A stretch of DNA of 64,000 nt from Hygrophila difformis (lineage: Eukaryota; Streptophyta; Magnoliopsida; Lamiales; Acanthaceae). Below the pieces are notes generated by a model, which did no database searches, was not told where the DNA came from, and saw only the letters and a list, made by a program, of their open reading frames with translations. Within the stretch, counting starts at the first letter, position 1. Every line of letters starts with the position of its first letter. The stretch is taken from assembly GCA_030278955.1 (NCBI GenBank), contig JAOANR010000002.1:14220238-14284237 (forward strand), written 5' to 3'. Below are positions 10,742 through 22,674 of this stretch, piece by piece. The position numbers and the translations under genes were made by a program.

Positions 10742-12782
10742 TGTAATACCCTAAAAATTTATTACGTTAATAATATTTTCTAAAAAAATAATTCAAATTA
10801 TTTCTTATGAAACTAAATTTAAGTTGGGAAATAAATTAATATGCCCCATGATATAAGACTATTTGAAGGCAAATGAATTATTTTCCGAGGGAATATAATT
10901 TAGTTACTAGAGAAATATATTTTCTCAAGGAAAAGTATTCAATGATGCACAATCATTTTTCAAGGAAAAATAATAGAAATATATGTTGGTAAGAGGAATA
11001 TCAAGAGAAATATATTTTCCAAAGGAAAAATATTGAAAGATGTAGGAGATATATTTTCCAAGGGAAAATATTTTATCAATGGGAAATGAATATTTGATAA
11101 TAGTATTAATTAGGTATTATTTTTCTAACTTCTTTTATATTAAGTATAGTTAATTTTTCTATTTAACATAAAATTATCAATAACCTATTGGTAGTAATGT
11201 GACATGTTGTTTTATATTTCATGGGTTCCAATCCTATTATTTACAAAATATTTTTGCTAAGTTAATAATAAATAAGTTATAAAATAGTGTAATGAACATA
11301 ATCAGCTCAAGAAAATAAATAGTCCAATGCAGCAATTCAGCTCAATAAAAAGAATTCAGCTACCGAAAATAAAACAAAGACGAAAAAAAATACGTACAAT
11401 ATAACGGCCTTTGTGCAGATTTATGTGGTAACGAATAAAATAGTACATATAAAACAGAAATGAAAAGCAAATGTACACCAGGCAAAATCTCTGCAAAACA
11501 CTTCATCAAAGCTACGAAAGAGGCTGACAATTCAGCAAAGCTAGTTGTATATAAAAAAAAATGATAGAGTCACCGTCCTTCCACTACTATAAATACACGA
11601 GATCGTAGTCGAAAAAAATATACCCGAAAATGGTACATCTTTACGAAAATTTGAGTTATTGCAGCCTTTTTTTTTATGGGGGAGCTAAGTAGCTATCTTC
11701 GGAAGAAATTGTAAGTAAATTTTTGTTCTGTGGGCTTTGTCCCAATAATAGTTTTTGCATGTTTAAATTCCTTCGTGTTTTAATAATTCTAGGGTTTATT
11801 CATGCAAGTGATTTATGCAGAGGTTATGTCCCATTATGTATTTAAATATTTTGGGTAGGCCATGCATGTGGAAAATTAAATTTTAGCGTATGACACGTGA
11901 ATTATTGAATTATTATTATGCGAGATATACCCCAGAGGTGGATATCTTCGTGAGATATTTCGTGGGTTCTCCAAGGGATTCCCATGAACAGGATTGTGTT
12001 TGACCAAGAGTCTCACAGTCATTTTTTAGATCGCAAGGTAGGGCCATCCTTGTGTACTCATATTTTGACTGCGGTCATTATGAGGGCATGCTAGATCCTA
12101 TGAGATACCCCGGGTGTAGGCATCATAGTCGAGCTACATGTGGATTGAATTATTGCAACTGGTTTGACATGCCATTTACTGTTAGTAATATTAAATTGTT
12201 TTTGTCCAAGGGACAATAATTTACTTGCTCAGCCAGTGGGCTGATAAATTTTACTTACTCCTTTTTACAGGGTTTGATATATGTGGACCCTACTAAGAGG
12301 CATGGGCACGGGCATGGGTGTCAGTATCACTTTTACACTGGTTATTTAAATTATTTTTTTATTAGCCATAAGATTGCCTTTTGAATAAAAAATATCATAT
12401 TTGTCATATTTTGTAAACTCTGATATTTGACCCGAATAAAATACATTCCTTTAAATTTATTTAACCGTGCTTTCGCAAATTAGCTAGTAAAGTCTTATTT
12501 TTAAACTTTAGTTAATATGAAAAAAAATTATTTTTACAGCGGTAAATTATAATCGTCATATTTTATAAATTGTATTATATTATTCAAAAGATATATTTTA
12601 ATAAATAATAAGTCAGTTTAAAGTATGTTAGAATTAAATTTAAAAACAGCCTTAGCGCTTTTCGATTAAGTTAGCAAATGCAAGGCAAATGCGAGCTTAA
12701 TCGGGAGGCGTGGCGGTATCAACCCCGGGTTCCAGTTGGTAACTTCCGCTGCAAAGCTGGGCGTGGAAATGGGCGTGTTACA
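10742..12782 (+). repeat. LTR shared between decayed units (B1)
   Basis: A 2041-bp LTR from TGTAATACCCTAAA to GTGTTACA, nearly identical to 28994-31030. TATA box TATAAATA at 11588-11595. Predicted intron: donor ATTGTAAGTA at 11711, CTGAT branch point, TTTTTACAG acceptor ending at 12270 (560 nt). It is preceded by a polypurine tract and followed by a primer site, so it serves as the 3' LTR of one unit and the 5' LTR of the next. Confidence 0.93.
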
Positions 12783-12785
12783 AGG

Positions 12786-12797
12786 TGGTATCAGAGC
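12786..12797 (+). promoter_or_regulatory. Primer binding site, tRNA-iMet (decayed element B)
   Basis: TGGTATCAGAGC four bases after the LTR end at 12782. Confidence 0.92.
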
Positions 12798-15700
12798 CTG
12801 AGTAAAAAAAAAATATTCTTTTTGGAGTTTTTGAAAAAAAAAATTACAGCTTAGGACAATTTTCACTTATTTTGGGATGGGACACATCGCACTTGCATTA
12901 TGCACAGTTCGTACAGTTATTAGGTTTGGTATTTGCATGTTATCCATGGCAATATTGTTTGCTAGATGAGAGATTAATTTAAAAGAGATTCTAATGCTAT
13001 AACAGTATTTGCAAAAGGAGTTCAAGAGTAAGTGGCTCATAAGGAGAAAGAAATACCGAGGTTGAGGATAGAGTTATATACCTAGAAGGCTTGGTAATCG
13101 AACATGAGGATATAAACAATTCTTTGTGAGAATAGAATGAGATAGTAAATAATTCCTGGTAAACTTCTCCACCACAGTGTGGGAAGTGAGGTTAACAACA
13201 TCTTCTGTGGCAATGCCCTGAAAGTTGGGAATGTTACCGGTATGGAAAAGTTAGACATATCGCTAGAAATTGGTACATCGGAGTAGAGAACCCTAAAGAA
13301 ACTAAATGTTTTAGAAACCTGCTAAAATCCTGCTGATAACACTTAGTAAGTTTAAAAGATTTTGCATTAGGCTTTGAAATTCTATTATCGTGCGTTGGTT
13401 CTGGCTAGTTAATGAAAATACCGACGATTATGCAGTTCGTCTATTTCTTTTGAGTACCGAAGATGTGTGATCTATCTTTTTGACTCACTAATCTCTAGAC
13501 TAATACTAGGGGATTATTAACATTAGTATGACCGATAAAAACGACCATCAACAACAATAGCGCAGTTACTGCTCATTCCTGGAGCAATGGTTGGAAAGCA
13601 AGTAGAGAAATGAGAACATCGGGAAGCACCGTGAGATTATATCGAAATGGTTAATACATTTCAATCACATCAATATAACTTCCAAGAAAATCCAACTAAA
13701 CTAGAAGGGTGGATTGAGTTATTCGAAAAGCTACCGAGGTAGTAGAATGCCTTGAATAACGTAAAATGGGAGTAACTACATTCTTCCTAACAATAATAGC
13801 AAATACTTGGCATAGGTCACAACAAGACCGCCAAGTTATATTGGAGGAATTTCAAAAGAGTCCGAGGGAACAATTTTACCCACTCAGCATAAAAAAAATA
13901 GATAAAAAAAATCCAAATATGAAAAGTTTGTTACTCTTCAACAAAGTAGTCATTCCGTACAAGAGTATTGTGGTAAAATTAATGAACTCTTGAGATTTGC
14001 TCCAAACCTGATAGAAATGGATCAGACCAAGGCCCAAAAGCTTGCGCTTGGTCGAACAAGTATATCTGGAAAATGTTCGGTTAAAGCAATTTACAAAATT
14101 TACAAAAAGCGTACGACTGAGCTATGACCGTTGAGAATTTGGAAGGACCTGAACGCAAAGAAGGGGACTCAAAACATCTACCCTTGAATAAAGAAAAAAT
14201 GAAATTCGAGGAAGTTAAGGATAACCATCAAAAGATTTTCCAGCAAAACAACAGAATATAGTACCCTATCCAACTTAATATAGGAACTGAAACTCACCAT
14301 ATGTAACCAATGCGACAAGAGACATTTAACGCGCCAATGTCCCCAAGGTGACAAATATTATCGTTGTAGCTAGAAAGGTTCGCAGGGCCATACACTGTCG
14401 TTTAGGGCTCGATCCTGACCAACTTCGGCTCGATTTATGAAAAGAGGATTAATAACAGAAAATACAACCCTGTTAATCCAGGAGTAGTCAAATAGAGCTC
14501 CACCACACCAAGGTAGACTTAACCAATGAGGGTTGAACGTAGTCAGCCAAGCTGACTTGCAAGATGTTGAAGACTGGGTCGAAGGTACTTTTGGAAATAA
14601 AGATTCCGAAGTTCGTATCTTGTCTGATTCTGGAGCAACTTGCTCGTATCACGTAGAAAATTGCTCGAATTGTGACTCGATAAACCCTTGGAGATAGGAT
14701 TAAGAATTTCTTTACCCAATGGAGCAATTGTTAACTACTGAAAACGTTACGAAACAAATTCTATTTTCTAACTCTAATTCAAACAAAAGTTCCGAACAAA
14801 GATGTAACCTCACTTTCAATAAAAGAAAGTCAAGGCTCATACGTTGAACAACTTTCACGCTCCAGGATATAGCATATTTGAAACCCAGAACAAATCTGGG
14901 AAGTCGAGTTTCCTGCTGACCTCATAAAATTTGAGTTACATGTTTTGATGTTAACATAAAGATGGATTGGCTCACAAAGTATCAAGCCATCATTTAGTGT
15001 GCCCAGCAAAAAATAACGATGTATGGGCCCAATAAACAACGGATATACTCCAATAGCTTTTGACAAAACAAATAAGAAAAGGGAACCCCCTTTATCTTTA
15101 TTATATCCAAAATCCGCAAGCAGCGGAGGCTTATATACTCCAGTAGCTTGTGTATCTCGATGTATTCCCTGTAGATACTCGAACGTGAGAATGAATTCAC
15201 CATCGACTTAATTCTAGGTACGAAACCTATATTAAAAGCCTCATGCCGAGTGGGACCAACTAAAACAAAAGAATTTAATGAGCGACTCGGTGACCTTTTA
15301 GAAAAATAATACATTCATCTCGGTGCATCCCTGTAGGGAGCACGTGTACTATTTGTACAAGGGATTAACAATGACATGAGGCTCTTTATTGATTACAGAG
15401 GTCTCAACGAGATGACAGTGAAGAAATACATGTTAACACGAATTTGAACAACTCGAGTGACTCATAATCTTATTGAAAATTGATTGAAATCCGAATATCA
15501 CCAACTAAAAAAAAATATATCCCAAAAACGACATTTAGAACACAATGTGGACATTACCAATTTACCATAATGTCCGTTTGGATTAACCAACGCTCCGGCA
15601 GTATTCATGACTCTCATGAACAATGTGTTTCGACAATTATATAAAATTGTATAGTTGTCTTCATTAACGACATATTATTCTATTTCAAGAATGAGGAAGA

Positions 15701-15850
15701 ACACGAACATCTATACCAAGTCATGCAAACACTAAAAGCCATCAATTGTACGCCAAATAGTTTAAATGTGACTTTTGGCTATAAGAAAAAAGGGTTGCAT
15801 TCCTCGGTCACATTGTCTCTACTAGTGGAATATCAGTTGACCCTGCTAAA

Positions 15851-16090
15851 TGAATCCTATTTTGGCTATTACCTTCTCCATTACTATGTTCTCATACGCA
15901 TGAATACCACGGTTATCCGACTTTTGTAGCAAATTCTATTTGTTTTTCGCCGCTTTGGGTTGTGGGGATTACTTCCTAGCCCCAGTGGGAGTAGTGACTA
16001 GCGTTATAGGTCGTTGGGCGGCCTGTAGATTGCCACGAGTAAGTTAGTTTGGGGGTTTGAAAAAGAAATAATGCGATTCATATTAGTAGC
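15851..16090 (+). other. About 240-bp insertion in the RT region of the decayed element
   Basis: It separates VDPAK-like text from KEWPVPTSQTE, which are adjacent in intact Tekay copies. The ends carry short imperfect inverted repeats (TGAATCCTATT near 15851; the complement of AATGCGATTCA near 16071-16081). Copy A has the same insertion, and element I inserted into it. It could be a small MITE-like element or replaced sequence; edges are approximate. Confidence 0.5.
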
Positions 16091-17410
16091 ATCGGTGAAA
16101 GAATGGCCTGTACCAACTTCGCAAACCGAGATAAGAACTTTACACGGTTCAACAGTCTACTATATGAGAGTCGTCAAAGACTTCCCAAAAATTGCGAAAC
16201 TACAATCATAAAAATTTAAAAATAAAAATACATATATATATATATATATGAATATTCGAGTGCAAAACTGCATTCCAAACATTAAAGAAAAGGCTAACCT
16301 CGACACCTGTCCTAACATTGTCCATTTAAAGTGATAATTTTGATATTTAAAGTCACGGTTCCGAAATTGGAATGGAAAGTGTGTTGATAATTAAAACCAA
16401 ATGAGGAAAATCAACCAACTCTTGATTTAGAGTTAGCCGCAGTTACCTTCGCTCTAAAGATACGAAAACAGCCAGAGTTTTCAAATATACATTAACCACG
16501 AATGTCTAAAGTATACCTCTACTCAAAAAGAGCTCAACCTGCAACAAAGGTGACGGTTAGAGCTGACTTAGGCATCTCATATCACGAAGAAAAAGCCAAT
16601 CAAGTGGCTGATGCATTAAACTGAAAGTCAAAACACCTGAGTAATACACGAATCTTACTGCCCAAATTAAACATGGGATTAACTTGGTAAGAGTTGAGTG
16701 CGTATACCAAGAGACACCTATTCAACTAACCAATGCCATCACAATTCGACCAACCATTTTCACGAACTCCTAGAAAGACTGTCCAGTGACGTCAAACTAG
16801 AAAGGTCAAGGCGAAAATAGCTCAAGGTGCCTAACCTATCAAAAGGTCAAGACCGAGCGGAAGAAACCACTTGGATTAGTAAAACCACTCGAAGTCCCGG
16901 AATGGAAGTGAGATAGCATTTCCATTGATTTTGTCTCAAGATTAATAAAGACACGAGGAGCAACCAATACAATAAGATATGGGCAATTGTAAATCGAGAA
17001 TATCGTACGAATGCATGGGATTTCTCAAGATATCGTTTTACATTGAGATTGTCGATTCAGCTCGAATTTCTAGACTAACTTACATGAAGCCGACAGTACT
17101 AGGATAAACATTAGCATGATATTTCACCCAACAACCAATGAACAAACTGAAAGAACAATCCAGACTCTCGAAGACATGCTAAGAGCTTGCGTTTAGAATT
17201 TCGAGGAAGTTGGGAAAATCATCTACCGCTTGTGGCATTTAGTTAAAACAATAGTCATTCTGCTAACATGGGCATGACCCCACTTGAAGCACTATACGGT
17301 AGGGAGTGTCGAAATCCGCTTTGTTGGATTAAAGGCTAGAATCCAATTCCGCTTGGACACAACTAATCAATGAGACAACAAATGTTATCGAGAAGATTTA
17401 AGTCAAGCTA

Positions 17411-17415
17411 AGAGC
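17411..17415 (+). repeat. Target site duplication of element III, left copy
   Basis: AGAGC directly before the 5' LTR; the same five bases follow the 3' LTR at 28380-28384. Copy A shows the unoccupied site with one AGAGC near 10126. Confidence 0.95.
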
Positions 17416-20009
17416 TGTAATACCCGAGAATTTTACAACATAAATAAATAAATAAATACAATAAATAAATAAATAAATACAATAAATATAATAAATAAAT
17501 AAATAAACAAATAAATCAGTAAATACATTAAATAAATAAATATAGAGGAAATGAGAAATGAAATTAATTAAAAGAGATTTAATTAAAGTTAAATAAGTCG
17601 TTACACGGGTACCCGACCCGATGTACATGAACTCGAGAATTCGAAACCAAAACGTGACATTTGATCCGAAAGAAATAACGACACGAAATAGGAACCCGAA
17701 GAGAGTCCGGAAATTGGAATCCGAGAGCATAGAGGGATAGAAATCCGAAAGAGAGGCGGAAAAGCACGACGGATCGCACGACCCGCCCGGACCGAAGTCC
17801 AGGCGCTAGTCGCGCGCTGTCCGCGCGCTAATATGGGGAAAAGCGCGCCAACCCCGCGCCACACGACAGATTCACCCGTTGTGTGAATCTCTCGCCCGAA
17901 CGCGGATTTTTCGACTTTCGGTTGAACATCTCTCGACTCAAGACCCTTAGGGTCAGACTTTGGACGCCCTAGGACTTAGACATCTATAAATAAACCCCCT
18001 CGGAAGTCTAAACTCTTTTTCAAAACCCTACGATACTCTCTATACACAAAAGTCGAAATCCCGGAGTCAACGGAGGCACCAAACGGAGACAGCGGCTGTT
18101 TGGACGAAATCCGGAAGATCTCCAACGTTGTGGTAAGCTCTAGTCCGATAAATCCTTTCACGTTTCAATCCAAAAATGGATTCTAACCTCGTTTCTTTTC
18201 TCTCTACACCCCGTATCGGATCTAGAACGGAGAACCCGACGAGCGGAGAGGAGAAACGGTGAACTGGAAGCCACGCCTCCGAAATAGACATCCCGGACGT
18301 TCACAAATCAGTAAGTTAACTCTTACATGTTTTTGAGAAGAATTAAAACGTTCGAAACTAAAAGATTTAACAAGAAAGCGTAAATCTGCCAACTTATATT
18401 TTCTTCCGGCGCAACAGTTTTGATGAATTTTTCCGAACTTTAAAACGATTTCAAACGGAAACCTTAAAACACGAAAAACATTCCTAAGGCTTAGATCTAT
18501 CTACTGTAAATTTTTGAGAATTTTTAGAGACGATTTGATATGCGAAAACCAACCGAAACTGAACTGCTTGAATCTAGATCTTGAAATTCTTGACAGAACT
18601 TAGGTCCGATCTTGATCACCTTTTTGACATAGGTTCCAGACCGATTTAGATCTTTGGCCGAACATGAAAGTTGTAGATAATTGTCTTAAGATGGTCTCTG
18701 TAAAATTTCATCAAATTTGGAGTTGAATTGCTATGGTAGAATTCGAAATCTTTAAACTGTGATACATTAGACAGAATTGTACTTCAGCGAAAATTGGTGT
18801 TTTTGACATGTTTAGGTGTCTTGGATTGAAAAAGTTAAAACATGAAAGTTGTAGATCTCGACGTTTCTGAGTCAGTCGTGAAACTTTGGAATTTTTGGAA
18901 TTAAATTTGATTTTAGACGAATTTTAGAGTAAACTGAGGTTTACCGGAAATCAAATCTTGAAATCTTGTTGAAATATGAAATTAACCTTTAGGGTTGAAA
19001 TGAGATGAAATATGATTTGTAAATAGATTAAATTGAAGTCAGATTTTTGAAATTAAATCCCCTTACAAACTTGATAAATTAAAATTAGGGGTGAGTGCTC
19101 TGCAGGGTGCCCCCTAACGATTCACTTTGTGCCTTAATGGACGATGGTGACCCCGCGCGCTAAACTTGAGATATGATATTGCCTAAACGGCGAAATATAG
19201 AGCCTACACTCTCGAGAATATCCACATGGGTTTCCCGAGGCTCCGGAGTGGTACTGGGTATGGCTGATACGGTTGCGGCCGCCGGGCTACCGGCTAAACT
19301 TGTTGACATCGCGATGCTATCGTGAAACTTTGAAATACCGAATCTGGGATGTAATGGGGATATTAAATTAAATTAAATTAGATTAAATCATGCTTGTTGT
19401 CCAATTAAATTACTTAAATGCTTTATTTAAATTATGGCTTTTATTTTAACTCATGCGAGACGTGTTGTTAAATAAAGCTCTGAAATAAATTATGCTATTG
19501 GATAGTTGATTAGATTAAATTGAATATTATGCTATTATCATGCTTTTATTTAATTATTAAAATTAATGGCTTTTAAACCCTACGATCATGCATGTGTTAA
19601 CTTACTCAGCAAGTTGTGCTGACCAAACCATTTTTATCCCTTTTCTTACAGAGTATGTGGAATGAGCATGTGTGAGCACGATCCATGCATGGGATTTTGG
19701 GAAACATTATTTTGTTTTTAAATTCGTGCACTAGACTATATTATGAACGGGCCTGTTTAACCCGTGGTTTGGCCATGTCGGCCCTATTTACTTTTTCCGC
19801 TGTAATACTATACTTAAATATTATTTCCGCTGCGCTATGATATTATTATTTTCGACTTATATTGTATGGGCTGTTTTGAATGCTTTAAATGTTTTAAACA
19901 CTGCAATACCTAGCCTTGCATCTCTTTAGTGAGCCGGAGAAACCGTGTCTTACTAGGGAGGTGTGGCGGTGACACCCCGACCTGGGTTATCAAAAACCGG
20001 GGTGTTACA
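17416..20009 (+). repeat. 5' LTR of element III
   Basis: A 2594-bp LTR from TGTAATACCCGAGAATTTT to GTGTTACA. It opens with a (TAAA)n tract (about 17435-17540). U3 has paired CGCGCGCT motifs near 17812-17830. TATA box TATAAATA at 17985-17992. Predicted donors: TGGTAAGCTC (GT at 18133) and ATCAGTAAGT (GT at 18311). Predicted acceptor: CTGAC at 19619-19623 and TTTTCTTACAG ending at 19651 (intron 2 is 1341 nt). A conserved dyad-rich block lies at 19090-19340. Confidence 0.95.
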
Positions 20010-20012
20010 GAG

Positions 20013-20024
20013 TGGTATCAGAGC
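20013..20024 (+). promoter_or_regulatory. Primer binding site, tRNA-iMet (element III)
   Basis: TGGTATCAGAGC, three bases after the LTR end. Confidence 0.94.
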
Positions 20025-20256
20025 CCGGCTATTTTTAAAAGTATTATTTTTAAAATCATTATTATTTTTAAACCGTTATTATTTTTTTTAAACTACTATT
20101 AATATTTTGACTATTATTTTAAATTTTAAAGTATTATTCCATGGAGAAAAATTTGATTTTTAAAAACCCGTGGGAAAAAAAATATATATATATGGTGCAT
20201 TAAAATTATTTTGTGGGGGAATCATCATTTGCATTTGCATATTGCATCTCTTCTAT

Positions 20257-20410
20257 GAACCTAGAATCTTGGCGAATTGAACTTAGAATCTTGGCAAATC
20301 TTGAACTTAGAATCTTGTCGAATTGAACCTAGAATCTTGGCAAAACTTGAACTTAGAATCTTGGCGAAATTGAACTTAGAATCTTGGCGAATATTAACTT
20401 AGATCTCTGG
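20257..20410 (+). repeat. 22-24 bp minisatellite before ORF0
   Basis: About seven imperfect copies of GAACTTAGAATCTTGGCGAA, ending ten bases before the ORF0 start. Inverted equivalents sit in the same place in the minus-strand Tekay units (55280-55385 and 56632-56757). Element I lacks it. Confidence 0.9.
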
Positions 20411-20420
20411 CTTGCGCTAG

Positions 20421-21020
20421 ATGGCTAGTCAAGACATGATACAGTTGATAATCAACATGATGAACGCTCACCTTGACACCCAACAAACCATACAACAAAT
20501 GAAAAATCGTATAGCTCACTTGGAGGCAAATCTGCACCAAATGGGAGACTTAAGGGAAGCTGACCTCCAGCACTTCCTGAACTTGAGAGCCGCTGATCAA
20601 GATCGCATAAAAGACTTAGAAACTCAAGTGCAAAAACTCAACGAACGGAGCGATGCTGTGATAGATAGAGTCGAGGATTTAGGGACGGACCTGCTTGACC
20701 TCACTGACATAGTAGTACCATATAGCCCGGTGGAAGACCATTTGATGGGACCACGAAGCCCAACACCCCCAGTAGAGAGCCCATCCGGCCTTATCCATGG
20801 ACGTTACGGAACCCTTGGACTCTGGCCCCACATGGTCCACCCGTCACCGAACCCGAGCCCCGTGGGGAGCCATCTGGAGGAGTCACCGGAACCAGTTTCG
20901 GAAGCCATCGATCCACCATCCCCCGTGTTTCATGGACCCTTGGGCACCGGCCAAGTCTCTGATGAGGATGATCCAATGGAAGATTCCACTACTCTGCCGG
21001 AGGATGCAGAGATTATTTAG
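20421..21020 (+). CDS. ORF0, coiled-coil protein (element III), intact
   Basis: A 199-codon frame beginning MASQDMIQLIINMMNAHLDT in the same CTTGCGCTAG-ATG context as both minus-strand copies. Residues about 1-95 are a heptad-rich helix with Leu, Gln, Glu and Asp, including QMGDLREADLQHFLNLR and KDLETQVQKLNERSD. Residues about 96-199 are Pro/Ser/Asp-rich and probably disordered, ending near FHGPLGTGQVSDEDDPME. Two elements with lost pol still encode it, and the better-preserved Tekay units encode a 111-codon version before gag. It may be an accessory structural or RNA-associated protein; function is unknown. Confidence 0.75.
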   Translation: MASQDMIQLIINMMNAHLDTQQTIQQMKNRIAHLEANLHQMGDLREADLQHFLNLRAADQDRIKDLETQVQKLNERSDAVIDRVEDLGTDLLDLTDIVVPYSPVEDHLMGPRSPTPPVESPSGLIHGRYGTLGLWPHMVHPSPNPSPVGSHLEESPEPVSEAIDPPSPVFHGPLGTGQVSDEDDPMEDSTTLPEDAEII

Positions 21021-21338
21021 ATACTTTGTCTTAGATAGTACATTTATTTTGCGCATCCTATTACTTGTATTAAATTTCTGGTAAATGAATAAAATGCGAG
21101 TTGATTTTGTTTTTTTTTTGAAATCCTTAGCCCAAAAAAAAACTTGGAATCGTAAAAACACACGATGCATCAAACCATACAGTGCATACCAGAGACATAC
21201 ACAGAATCCTAGGAACGTCACAGTACTACACCTTAAGAGAAATACCAACCCGAGTCTAACTGAAAACACAAATGGGAAATACTACACCAGCCGCTTCTGA
21301 CACGAGTCTAGATAAAACATAAAACGAGAAACATAAAG
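21021..21338. other. Short spacer between ORF0 and the antisense gene's 3' end
   Basis: About 320 bp of low-information sequence with an AATGAATAAAATG-type polyadenylation-like signal near 21087 on the plus strand. No gene seen. Confidence 0.5.
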
Positions 21339-22673
21339 TCACTGATCAGGAGGACGGAACTGGCGACGCATGTAGTCATCCATCTGACGCATGTAGGCAT
21401 ACATGTCCGTCATGGTGGCCTACTGCTCCGCCTGTCTCACAGTGAGCGTGTCCATACGATCCTGATAGAGATCCATCCTAGCATCCAAGGCGTCGTAGCG
21501 AGCCTGCCCAGCTGCAAACCCGGCATCCATACTGATACGCAACTCCTGCATCATCTGGAGCATCTGCAGCATGTCCTGACCCTGCGGTGGAACCACACCC
21601 TGCTGTGGAACCACAGGAGGAGGAGGTGGCCGCTCTGGAGGAACAACTAAGATCAAACCACCATCCTCAGGCTGCGGGCGCAGTATAGCCCGAGGCGCTC
21701 CACGACGCAAGGTGCTGCGCCGGGCGGCATAAGACGGAATATGGTAGTGCTCACCTGGAGCTAAAGGATAGGGGTCCGTCTCGGGAGACGTACGGATCCC
21801 CTGGGCAGCGCATAGCCCACAAATGAGGTGTGCATGAGTGATCACCCTACTCCCTCGCCCCCGTCGTAAGCCCCTCAAGTTGTCCGCAATGCAAGCGCCC
21901 ACATTTACCCGACCGCCACGTGCGATAAAGCAAATAGTCTCAAAGACGTGATCTATGACGATATGACTCCGGGTGATCGGCCGGATGCGTCCTACCCAAA
22001 GCTGAGTAAGTACACGCTAAGGAGCATCCAAAGACGTTAGTCGCAACTCGTGAGGGTACCCAGTCCGCGGGGGTACCTCGGTACACAAGACACCCCAGGC
22101 AGGAGCATAAACCCGACCCTCTGGCTGTGGTCGGAAGGCGCCATCATCTGGAAGGCCGAAATAGATGTTGATCGCCCGTGCACTGAGGTCTAAGTAGCGA
22201 CCACGAACCCAGACTCGAGAAAGGTCGTCGTCTACCCCAAGACCGATGATGCTGGCGATAACCTCCATGGCTAGATAGCCTGAGGCAACGCCCTCAGGAT
22301 GACGTGCAAGACCGGTCCACTGGAGATGCCCCAAAACTGCACTGATCCGGTCATCGCCCATATGATCGGGGAACAAGCCTCGCTCGGGGACATAAGCCCT
22401 CTTTCGACGAAGCTCGTCGAAATAGAAGTCCTGGGCGGCCATCGTCGAGAAACGGAACCTATCATGCCGGTGAGGACGCACCTCGTCAGGCAGATCCCTG
22501 AGCCTCGGTACCCGCTCCTCGTCCTCCTCGGACTCACTGTCGTCACTGTCGTCACTATCCGGCATCACCGGAGCGGCAGTGCTAGGGCCGGCTGCATCAC
22601 GTTGAGTAGCCCGTCTCTTGGCCCCCGGAAGGACCATGAGGAACGCCAAGATGAACCACAGGAAAAGCAACAT
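21339..22673 (-). pseudogene. Antisense gene of element III: Transposase_32-like, two in-frame stops
   Basis: Exactly the same length as the intact copy in element I (445 codons with stop) and alignable without gaps in the parts I checked. Shared motifs: AQDFYFDELRRKRAYVPERG, LSARAINIYFGLPDDG, VFETICFIA and LICGLCAAQGIR, then a Pro-rich linker and a C-terminal Met/Gln helix. Two premature TAG codons, at 22017-22019 (Trp in element I) and 21420-21422 (Gln in element I), are single transitions and look recent. The start is the ATG next to the splice acceptor. The protein is otherwise preserved, so loss of function may be late. Confidence 0.82.
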
Positions 22674-22674
22674 C

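Larger units (their letters stand above)
12798..17415 (+). pseudogene. Decayed Tekay-like gag-pol, copy B
   Basis: Domains in the expected order, all broken. Gag-like sequence near 13650-14100, with VMNTFQSHQYNF- and WIELFEKL-type text. A zinc knuckle with CNQCDKRHLTRQCPQGDKYY near 14300-14380. Protease DSGAT at 14635-14649. RT with LFIDYRGLNEM near 15380. A mutated RT active-site region, FINDI instead of F-IDD, near 15665. RNaseH-like sequence near 16440. Integrase [19 protein letters not shown] near 17120, then TAG at 17194-17196. Element III splits it at 17415; it resumes at 28385. Many stops are shared with copy A. Confidence 0.85.

Noticed and set aside
18067..18291. Minus-strand frame (MSISEAWLPVHRFSSP start) recurring at 26429-26653 and 36594-36866
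   Set aside because: It lies in a conserved LTR leader segment bounded by predicted splice sites on the other strand; the frame breaks in other LTRs, so DNA conservation explains it.
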